This document shows, piece after piece, positions 57,984 to 64,000 of a stretch of DNA of 64,000 bases. The DNA comes from Gemmobacter sp. 24YEA27. Its GTDB lineage: Bacteria; Pseudomonadota; Alphaproteobacteria; Rhodobacterales; Rhodobacteraceae. The translations under genes were made by a program, and so were the position numbers. Every line of letters begins with the position of its first letter. Position 1 is the stretch's first letter. The DNA is taken from positions 2,718,001-2,782,000 of the forward strand of contig NZ_JASJPW010000001.1 of assembly GCF_030052995.1 (NCBI RefSeq). The letters run 5' to 3'. Under the pieces are notes generated by a model. That model ran no database searches. It had not been told where the DNA came from and saw only the letters and a program-made list of their open reading frames with translations.

Positions 57984-58060
57984 GCCGACATAGCTCAGTT
58001 GGTTAGAGCACCAGATTGTGGATCTGGGGGTCCCCCGTTCGAGCCGGGGTGTCGGTACCA
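57984..58060 (+). tRNA. tRNA-His (GTG), A73 and no encoded G-1
   Basis: A 77-nt gene with encoded CCA at 58058-58060. Acceptor GCCGACA pairs with TGTCGGT, giving G1-U72; the discriminator is A73. Anticodon GTG at 58018-58020 in loop TTGTGGA. The base before G1 is T, so the universal G-1 is not encoded, as known for many alphaproteobacteria. Confidence 0.96.
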
Positions 58061-58161
58061 TTCCTCCCTTTTTGCGCCCAGGGGCGATACTGCTTGCAGG
58101 TGCCACCCTGCGGGGTGGAAACTCACGGGCAGAAAAGTCTCATCCGGGAGCCTGAGCCGCC

Positions 58162-58386
58162 ATGGGCATCAACAAACAAAGCGACATCGCCGCCAATATC
58201 CAGATCGGGCCAACCGATGCCGGTATGGTGCGGATCTATATCGAAGCCGAAGGCGGGATCGAACTGCCGCTGGATTTCGACCCCGAAGAGGCGGAAGAGA
58301 TCGCCGAAGAGCTGCGCGCTGCGGCCGAGGCCGCTCGGCTGATGACGGAAGAAGGCAGCAAGGGCGGCAAACCCAGGCGCCGCTGA
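58162..58386 (+). CDS. DUF6324-like small acidic protein
   Basis: A 74-aa protein (NIQIGPTDAGMVRIYIEAEG, then DFDPEEAEEIAEELRAAAEA) with a beta strand region and an acidic helix, ending in basic residues. Resembles a small conserved Rhodobacteraceae family (I recall DUF6324). ATG 58162 is preceded by CCTGAGCCGCC, a weak site. Function unknown. Confidence 0.65.
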   Translation: MGINKQSDIAANIQIGPTDAGMVRIYIEAEGGIELPLDFDPEEAEEIAEELRAAAEAARLMTEEGSKGGKPRRR

Positions 58387-58408
58387 CCCTGCCGTAAGCC
58401 CGGCGCCA

Positions 58409-58489
58409 GACGCGCCGCAAATTCCTTTCAGAAAGGAATCTGGCCGTTTTCTGGAAAGAAAACGGCCGCCAGTTACCTGGCGGCGCGTC
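58409..58489. repeat. Cloverleaf-like inverted-repeat element
   Basis: A closing stem of 10 bp (58409-58418 GACGCGCCGC with 58480-58489 GCGGCGCGTC) encloses three hairpins. Arm 1 is ATTCCTTT/AAAGGAAT (58421-58428/58432-58439). Arm 2 is GGCCGTTTTCT/AGAAAACGGCC with GGAA loop (58442-58452/58457-58467). Arm 3 is CCAG/CTGG with TTAC loop (58469-58472/58477-58480, sharing its last base with the closing stem). All pairings are perfect. It lies between convergent genes, so termination is one possible role; the multi-arm form goes beyond a simple terminator. Confidence 0.7.
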
Positions 58490-58534
58490 GGTATCCTGAT
58501 CCGGCGTCAGAGGCGGAGATGTTACGGGCTGCTG

Positions 58535-59566
58535 TCAGCCGCGACGGCCGCGACGTTCCCGTTTGGCCGGGCCTTCGCCGTCAGTGCCATCGGACACGGA
58601 GGAGAAAGCGCCCAGCTTTGACGCCACATCTTCAAGGCTCGGCGCGGGGCCGCGAGGTGTTTCTTCCAGCGCGCGCCGCATCGCTTTCAGATGCTCTGGC
58701 ATGGTGCCGCAGCAACCGCCGATAATCTTCACCCCGGCATCGCGGGCCATTACCGCATAGACGCCCATCAGCTCTGGCGTGCCATCATAATGGATATGGC
58801 CGTCGTGATATTTCGGGATCCCGGCATTGCCCTTTGCCACAACCGGCCGCGTCGTCCCGGTGGCAATGAAGCCCATCACCGTGCGCATCAGATCCGACGC
58901 CCCGACCCCGCAATTCGCGCCGAACGCCAGCGGCGCCTCGGGAAGTTTCTCGACCAGCTCAGCCATCGCCGCAGAGGTCACCCCCATCATGGTGCGGCCT
59001 GCCGTGTCAAAGCTCATGGTCCCGACCCAGGGCATGCCCGCAAGTTTCGCGGCCTCGGCCGCCGCGCGGTATTCTTCGGGCGCCGAGATGGTCTCGACCC
59101 AGAGCACATCGGCGCCGCCGGCCTTCAGCCCTTCGGCCTGTTCATGGAACATCTCGACCGCGAGCGCATGGGTCAGGGTGCCCATCGGCTCGAAAATATC
59201 TCCGGTCGGCCCGACCGAGCCTGCCACCACCACCTTGCGACCCGAGGCATCGGCAATCTCGCGCCCCAAAGCCGCACCGACCCGGTTCAGCTCATGCACG
59301 CGGCCTTGCGCATTATGCAGTTTCAGCCGCGAGGCATTGCCGCCAAAGGTGTTCGTCAGGAAGATATCCGACCCCGCCTCGACCGCATTGCGGTAAAGCG
59401 TGCGGATATTATCGGGGCGGTCGACATTCCACAATTCCGGCGGTTCGCCCGATTCCAACCCCATATTGAAGAGATTGGTGCCGGTCGCCCCATCGGCCAT
59501 CAGCCAGTCCCGCTCGGCCAGCAGCTGGCTCAGCAGGTCATTCTTCTTTGGGGCATCATTGGTCAT
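58535..59566 (-). CDS. bmt: Betaine--homocysteine S-methyltransferase
   Basis: A 343-aa Zn-dependent methyltransferase. Homocysteine/Zn-binding cysteines are Cys219 (GANCG) and Cys285-Cys286 (GGCCGT); N-terminal DGATGTNLF is the usual barrel start. Forms methionine from homocysteine using a betaine-type donor. It lacks the cobalamin domains of MetH. ATG 59566 chosen (AAAGGGTG upstream); the frame extends to 59674. The basic tail RERRGRRG is unusual but short. Confidence 0.9.
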   Translation of the reverse strand: MTNDAPKKNDLLSQLLAERDWLMADGATGTNLFNMGLESGEPPELWNVDRPDNIRTLYRNAVEAGSDIFLTNTFGGNASRLKLHNAQGRVHELNRVGAALGREIADASGRKVVVAGSVGPTGDIFEPMGTLTHALAVEMFHEQAEGLKAGGADVLWVETISAPEEYRAAAEAAKLAGMPWVGTMSFDTAGRTMMGVTSAAMAELVEKLPEAPLAFGANCGVGASDLMRTVMGFIATGTTRPVVAKGNAGIPKYHDGHIHYDGTPELMGVYAVMARDAGVKIIGGCCGTMPEHLKAMRRALEETPRGPAPSLEDVASKLGAFSSVSDGTDGEGPAKRERRGRRG

Positions 59567-59764
59567 CGGGCACCCTTTCTTAACAGATTGCGTCGCCTCA
59601 CGGGCGGCAGTGCTGATCCTGTTCCTGACATGGTGCCGCAGGTCGTACAATCGCTTTCCCGACACCCTCTCCACGCAAAACGCCGCGTCGGGGCACTGAT
59701 CTCCCGCGCGGCGCTCTTTTCTCCGGCTCTGCGATGCCGCAGGGCCTCCTGAGAAAATCAGTCC

Positions 59765-60079
59765 TCAGACTTCGTTCAGGAGCTGCGCCTTGGCCACCGG
59801 CAGAAGCTCGGTCAGTTTGGCGCGGATCTGATCGGCGCTCACCCGGTCCCCCAGATCGGCGGCGAGCTTGCGCACCACATCCTCAATGCCCGGCTCGTCG
59901 AAATCAGCCGCCACGACATCCAGCGCATAGGCATTGGCGTCGTCGCCGGTTTTGCCGAGCAGCTCTGCCGCCCAGAGGCCGGCCAGCTTGTTGCGCCGCG
60001 CCTCGGCCCGGAACTGCATCTCGCTGTCATGCGCGAATTTGGCCTCGAATGCGTTTTCGCGGTCGTCAAAAGTGCTCAT
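59765..60079 (-). CDS. F1-ATPase inhibitor zeta subunit (DUF1476)
   Basis: A 104-aa helical protein. In Paracoccus denitrificans this family (DUF1476, zeta) inhibits ATP hydrolysis by F1FO through its N-terminus. Here: STFDDRENAFEAKFAHDSEM, then RAEARRNKLAGLWAAELLG and IRAKLTELLPVAKAQLLNEV. Divergent from purC, the usual arrangement in this lineage. Confidence 0.92.
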   Translation of the reverse strand: MSTFDDRENAFEAKFAHDSEMQFRAEARRNKLAGLWAAELLGKTGDDANAYALDVVAADFDEPGIEDVVRKLAADLGDRVSADQIRAKLTELLPVAKAQLLNEV

Positions 60080-60314
60080 GTAATCTCTCAGCTCCCTGTC
60101 CGGGTCATGGTTTTCATGGTCTCATCTTCCATATGATCATCCCCCCAGGCACCTGCAAGAAGAAAGCCTGCGGCAAATTTTGCCCGGCGCAGCACCGCCT
60201 GCCCCCTACCGGCGCCCCTGCCCGCTTGCCCCCGCCTGGGGGGTCAGCTATAGGCCGGGAAACCTCCGGGGTGGCTGAGCCGCCCCTTTCGTCATTGTCT
60301 GTACAAAGGTCACC

Positions 60315-61091
60315 ATGGCACGTCGCAAGAAGGTCTATGAGGGCAAGGCCAAGATCCTGTTCGAAGGACCGGAACCGGGTACGCTGATCCAGTATTTCAA
60401 GGATGACGAGAACGGCCCTGAAGCCGGCAGCGGCGCCAATGTCGCGCCGATTTCTGCGGCCTCGGAAGGCAAGGGTGTGCTGAACAACCGGCTGTCGGAA
60501 TTCTTCATGGCCGGGCTGAACAATATCGGGGTGCCGACCCATTTCATCCGCCGCCTGAACATGCGCGAGCAGCTGGTCAGGATGGCCGAGATCATTCCGC
60601 TGGAAATTCTCGTGCGGAATTTCGCCACCGGCGGCATTTCAGACCGGCTGGGGATCCCCGAAGGCATGGGCCTGCCGCGCCCGATCATGGAATACTACTT
60701 TAAGGATGAGAAGCTCGGGACGCCGCTGGTGACCGAAGAGCATATCATCGCCTTTGGCTGGGGCAATCAGCAGGATCTCGACGATATGGTCGAGCTGGCG
60801 CTCAGGGTGAATGACTTCCTTTCGGGCGTCATGCTGGGCGTTGGTGTGCGGCTGATGGATTTCCGGATCGAGATCGGCCGGGTCTGGGACGGTGATTATA
60901 TGCGGCTGATCCTTGCCGATGAGATCAGCCCGGATTCGATGACGCTGTGGGATCTGCGCCAGCCCGAACGCGCCGACGGGTCGGTGCCCGAGCCGGGGCC
61001 GCTGTCCGATGTCTATGCGGAACTGGCGCGGCGGATCGGGGTGCTGCCCTCGAATGTCACCCATGTCTCGAAACCCTCGCTGATCAACTGA
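60315..61091 (+). CDS. purC: Phosphoribosylaminoimidazole-succinocarboxamide synthase
   Basis: A 258-aa SAICAR synthetase joining CAIR and aspartate with ATP in purine synthesis. N-terminal KVYEGKAKILFEGPEPGT, the RRLNMREQLVRMAEIIPLEI segment, and LVTEEHIIAFGW and DFRIEIGR match PurC. Length is typical. Followed 67 bp later by purS. Confidence 0.96.
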   Translation: MARRKKVYEGKAKILFEGPEPGTLIQYFKDDENGPEAGSGANVAPISAASEGKGVLNNRLSEFFMAGLNNIGVPTHFIRRLNMREQLVRMAEIIPLEILVRNFATGGISDRLGIPEGMGLPRPIMEYYFKDEKLGTPLVTEEHIIAFGWGNQQDLDDMVELALRVNDFLSGVMLGVGVRLMDFRIEIGRVWDGDYMRLILADEISPDSMTLWDLRQPERADGSVPEPGPLSDVYAELARRIGVLPSNVTHVSKPSLIN

Positions 61092-61158
61092 TCCGATTGC
61101 CCCTGTCGCGCCACGCGGATATGAGGGGCGCGACAAATACCAGAGCCCGGAGGCCCCG

Positions 61159-61398
61159 ATGAAAGCCCGTGTCACCGTCATGCTGAAAAACGGCGTTCTC
61201 GATCCGCAGGGCGAGGCGATCCGCCACGCGCTTGGCGCGCTTGGCTTTGCCGGTGTGGACGGCGTGCGTCAGGGCAAGGTGATCGAGCTGGATCTGGCGG
61301 CGACGGACAGGACCGCAGCCGAGGCCGATGTGAAGGCGATGTGCGAGAAGCTGCTCGCGAATACGGTGATTGAGGGTTACAAGGTCGAGATCCTCTGA
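61159..61398 (+). CDS. purS: Phosphoribosylformylglycinamidine synthase subunit PurS
   Basis: A 79-aa PurS (KARVTVMLKNGVLDPQGEAI, then LGFAGVDGVRQGKVIELDL). It bridges PurQ and PurL in the three-subunit FGAM synthase. purQ does not follow directly in this window, so the operon ends here at a repeat and terminator or purQ lies elsewhere. Confidence 0.95.
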   Translation: MKARVTVMLKNGVLDPQGEAIRHALGALGFAGVDGVRQGKVIELDLAATDRTAAEADVKAMCEKLLANTVIEGYKVEIL

Positions 61399-61450
61399 GA
61401 TCTGGCTGGCCGGGCGTGGGGGCTCTGCCCCCGTCTGCCTCTGGCAGACT

Positions 61451-61479
61451 CCCCCGGGATATTTAGAGACAGATGAAAT
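61451..61479 (+). repeat. Dispersed intergenic repeat, copy after purS
   Basis: CGGGATATTTAGAGACAGAT then GAAAT; shares the GGGATATTT..AGACAGATGAA core with the copies near 30.8 kb and 42.5 kb. Located between purS and the terminator before the convergent P450. Confidence 0.7.
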
Positions 61480-61498
61480 TGCTGTCGGAGAAATTGAG

Positions 61499-61523
61499 AG
61501 GCGCTCTTTCGGGGCGCCTTTTT
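61499..61523. terminator. Terminator between purS and the P450 gene
   Basis: Stem AGGCGC (61499-61504) with GCGCCT (61514-61519), then TTTTT. Confidence 0.8.
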
Positions 61524-61540
61524 CTGTGCACCCGGTTCTT

Positions 61541-62956
61541 CTAGCCGCGGGGCGTGACGAGAAGGCGGATGCCGTTTTCGGCGCGCACGGTGAGATGGGC
61601 GACCGGGACCGGGTCGGCGCCCTCGATCCGGTCAAAGCGGAAGCGCTGAACCAGCATCGCGAGGAGGAGGACGCCTTCGACCATGGCGAAGCCGGCGCCG
61701 GTGCAGACGCGGGGGCCTGCGGAAAAGGGCATATAGGCCTCGCGCGCCGACTGGCGGCCGGAATCTGTTTGCCAGCGGGCGGGGCAGAAAGAGTCGGGGT
61801 CTTCCCACAGCCGCTCATGGCGCTGGATATGCCAGGGCGACAGCACGATCTGGGCGCCCGGTTTGACCTTACGGTCGCGGAATGTCTCGGGGCGCGTGTT
61901 CTGCCGCACCATCATCGGCACCGGCGGGTAGAGGCGCAGCGCCTCGCGAAAGACATCGCGGGTGTAGCGCAGCCGGGTCACGGCGCTGAAATCGGGGGCC
62001 GCGCCGAGCGTGGCGACTTCGGCCGCGACGCGCTCCTGCACATCGGGGCTGAGCGCGAGCAGATAGAGCGACCAACCAAGCGCCGAGGCGCTGGTCTCAT
62101 GCCCGGCAAGGAAGAAGATCGCGACCTGGTCGACCATTTCGGCGGGCGTGAAGCGCTGACCGGTCACGGGATCGGCGGTGGTCATGATCTTGGTTGCGAG
62201 ATCATCGGGCGCGGTGCCTGCGGCGATTTCAGCCGCCCGTGCATCTGTCAGCCGGGTGATCAGGTCGCGGATCATCTTTGCCGAGGCCCTGGTGCGCCCC
62301 CGATGCAGGCGCGGGAACCAGCGGGGCAGTGGCAGGAAGGCCGCAAGGTTCAGGATCGGCTGCGTGCGCTGATAGGCGCGGAACTCAAAGAAGACCCGGG
62401 CCGCGATCTCATGCTCGATCGGGATCGAAAACAGCGTACGGAAGATCACATCCGCCGCCGCATGGGACATCTCCTCTTCGACCTCGACCTCGGTTCCTGT
62501 GCTGCCCTGGGTCAGGCTCTGCATCCGGGCAACCGCCGCCTGCCCCGCCGCCACCATAGCGGGGAAGGTGTCGCGCAGGCGTCCGCCCTCGAAGGCCGGG
62601 TCGATTATGCGGCGCTGGTATTTCCAGGTCTCGCCATTGGTGACGAAGACGGAATTGCCCAGAACCGGTTCCAGCCCCGCCCGGATCCGGTTCGATTTCG
62701 GGAAATCTTCGGGGCGGTCATTCAGCACCAGATCGACAAGCTTCGGGTCATTGCAGAGATAGGAGTGGAAGAAGGGCGTGCGGAACTCGGCCATCCAGGC
62801 CCGGTAAAGCCGCGCGGGCTGGGCCGAGAGGATGTCGCGCCGAAAGAGCCGCAGATAGGTGAACAGCGAAACCCGGTCGGCGCGGGCCGCGGGTTTCGGG
62901 GGGACGGGCGCCCCGGATGCCGCCGCAAAGGGGCAGGATTTCGGATCTTCGCTCAC
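61541..62956 (-). CDS. Cytochrome P450
   Basis: A 471-aa soluble P450. I-helix oxygen motif AGHETSASALG, K-helix EALR (ExxR), and heme loop FSAGPRVCTGAGFAM with proximal Cys418. The N-terminus lacks a membrane anchor. The heme-loop and I-helix style suggest the CYP4/102-like fatty-acid/alkane group rather than classical camphor P450s, but the substrate is unknown. Its ATG overlaps the stop of the hydrolase gene (ATGA), so the two are translated together. No ferredoxin or reductase gene is nearby. Confidence 0.93.
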   Translation of the reverse strand: MSEDPKSCPFAAASGAPVPPKPAARADRVSLFTYLRLFRRDILSAQPARLYRAWMAEFRTPFFHSYLCNDPKLVDLVLNDRPEDFPKSNRIRAGLEPVLGNSVFVTNGETWKYQRRIIDPAFEGGRLRDTFPAMVAAGQAAVARMQSLTQGSTGTEVEVEEEMSHAAADVIFRTLFSIPIEHEIAARVFFEFRAYQRTQPILNLAAFLPLPRWFPRLHRGRTRASAKMIRDLITRLTDARAAEIAAGTAPDDLATKIMTTADPVTGQRFTPAEMVDQVAIFFLAGHETSASALGWSLYLLALSPDVQERVAAEVATLGAAPDFSAVTRLRYTRDVFREALRLYPPVPMMVRQNTRPETFRDRKVKPGAQIVLSPWHIQRHERLWEDPDSFCPARWQTDSGRQSAREAYMPFSAGPRVCTGAGFAMVEGVLLLAMLVQRFRFDRIEGADPVPVAHLTVRAENGIRLLVTPRG

Positions 62957-64000
62957 GCCACGTTTCTATAGCGGTTGACGGTGGCTTCAATGCGGCTTTT
63001 CGACGGGTGACGGGTTTTGAAGCGCGCGTCCAGCGTCTGCGGCCCGGCGGTCACGCGGAAATAATCATAGTCGCCGGGGCTGCCCGCCAGATTGTCGAAG
63101 GCGCACAGATACTGGAAATGCAGCCGGAACCAGCGCCGCCTCAATGCGCGCCAGCGCGCCGGGCTCAGCGTCTGCGTGAAGGCGGCGGAAATCACCAGCG
63201 GCCAGCGTTTGCCCTTTGGCGGCGCGACCGAGACTGAAACCGGGTCGCAGAGCGCAAAAGCACAGCCGTCGCCGGGCGCGGTCACGTCGATCCAGGCGAT
63301 CTCGTCGCGGGTGGAGAGCCAGGCCAGATCTGCGCGCAGCCGGGTGGCGTCGGGCAGGAAGGAAACCATCGGCACCACATGGCCCAGCGACAGGAAAGAC
63401 AGAACCGGGCGCGGTGCGGGAAGGCCCGCGCGCAAAAGATCGGCAAGGATCGAGATGCCGAGATGCGCGCCCGAAGAATGGCCGATCACCAGCACCTCGT
63501 CGTAATCTCCGGACAGTGCAGCCCGGATCTGTCTGCCGAAATCCCGCATCCGCGCCTCTAATTCCGGCGGGTTGGCGCCCTTATACTGCGCCGAATAGGC
63601 ATAATCATGCATCAAATACCAGGCAAAGACCTTATTGTCCTTCTTTCGGAACCAATAAAGCACACCCCAGAGAATGGCGCCCGCGACCGGAAGGCCTGGT
63701 CCCCAATGCAACAGATGCGCCACCAGCGCAAAACCGGCCCAGGCCAGCCCCAAAGCGACGCCCAGCTGCAAAAGCAGAAAGACAATCGGGTAAAGCGCCG
63801 CGATCATCGGGCCTTTCCTGAGCCGCATCAGCCGGAACAGCGCCCCCGATCCGATATAGGCCCAGGCGGTTCGAAAAAGCTGCAGATAGGTCGCCGGGAT
63901 CGTCTCGGACATCGAGCCTTTGACGATATCTGACCAGACCAGCACCTCCATATCGGTTTCGACCGCGCGCCCTTCGATCCTGGCCTCGACGCGCCAGCCA
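62953..64000 (-). CDS. Alpha/beta-hydrolase-like membrane protein, 5' end outside the window
   Basis: Partial gene running off the right edge: the frame stays open past the ATG at 63951 to base 64000 (GWRVEARIEGRAVETD precedes it), so the true start is not seen. The visible part has two or three membrane segments (IAALYPIVFLLLQLGVALGL and the next helix) and a serine-hydrolase elbow GHSSGAHLG. The C-terminus is basic. Probably an esterase or lipase-like enzyme. Coupled by ATGA with the P450. Confidence 0.8.
   Translation of the reverse strand, partial: GWRVEARIEGRAVETDMEVLVWSDIVKGSMSETIPATYLQLFRTAWAYIGSGALFRLMRLRKGPMIAALYPIVFLLLQLGVALGLAWAGFALVAHLLHWGPGLPVAGAILWGVLYWFRKKDNKVFAWYLMHDYAYSAQYKGANPPELEARMRDFGRQIRAALSGDYDEVLVIGHSSGAHLGISILADLLRAGLPAPRPVLSFLSLGHVVPMVSFLPDATRLRADLAWLSTRDEIAWIDVTAPGDGCAFALCDPVSVSVAPPKGKRWPLVISAAFTQTLSPARWRALRRRWFRLHFQYLCAFDNLAGSPGDYDYFRVTAGPQTLDARFKTRHPSKSRIEATVNRYRNVA

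Noticed and set aside
57807..58106. N-terminal extension of tex
   Set aside because: The extra 100 codons translate the reverse complement of tRNA-His and upstream DNA; a good start with GGAGG exists at 57806.
59567..59764. Possible SAM- or SAH-type riboswitch upstream of bmt
   Set aside because: A GCGGC/GCCGC hairpin is present, but the conserved SAM-II, SAM/SAH and SAH core bases were not found.

Overview
The window is high-GC alphaproteobacterial chromosome, most likely family Rhodobacteraceae/Paracoccaceae. The evidence is a set of lineage-typical genes (DUF6456/DUF6477 pair, F1-ATPase zeta inhibitor beside purC, ScfR-type regulator, Hint/RTX protein, accB-accC-aat next to DUF2155-mlaD-NDUFA12) and a tRNA-His with A73 and no encoded G-1. 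No rRNA, CRISPR array or replication origin was seen.

Layout. 1-13.3 kb: aquaporin, HTH gene, an MttB-superfamily methyltransferase, a four-gene Mn/Fe ABC transporter (sitABCD) behind a Fur/Mur-like box, a broken enoyl-CoA hydratase/hydroxyacyl-CoA dehydrogenase, and a FliM/FliN-like protein. 13.4-18.4 kb: a leftward block with a transporter-fused histidine kinase, a two-TM protein, a single-domain response regulator and an acyl-CoA-type regulator. 18.5-26.6 kb: reductive pyrimidine catabolism (hydA, ureidopropionase/hyuC, rutR, preA, dedA, preT), with RutR-like operators in front of both operons. 26.9-35.4 kb: core genes (accBC, aat, DUF2155, mlaD, NDUFA12, clpX, clpP, a histidine kinase, a metallo-hydrolase). 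35.5-39 kb: tRNA-Asn followed by an accessory patch with a hairpin-rich stretch, a sulfotransferase cut by an IS3 fragment, an orphan FixJ-like regulator and a decayed IS3 element. 39-53 kb: P-loop ATPase, metA, ppk2, a TetR regulator, polyamine-type ABC genes potABC without a binding protein, a MocR regulator, a Hint/RTX surface protein, lrp-dadA. 53.2-55.4 kb: IS481 debris and a phage lysis cassette. 55.5-64 kb: tex, tRNA-His, a cloverleaf-shaped inverted-repeat element, bmt, the zeta subunit, purC-purS, and a P450 with an overlapping alpha/beta-hydrolase gene cut by the window end.

Two patterns cross the window. First, at least seven reading frames (aqpZ, fad-like, hydA, hyuC, potC, the Hint/RTX gene, IS3 orfA) are each restored by adding one G/C to a short G/C homopolymer. 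That is the signature of uncorrected homopolymer deletions in the assembly, although real decay cannot be excluded. Second, intergenic DNA carries structured repeats: a 25-33 bp dispersed repeat at three loci (one an inverted pair), and an 81-nt element at 58409-58489 with a closing stem and three internal hairpins.
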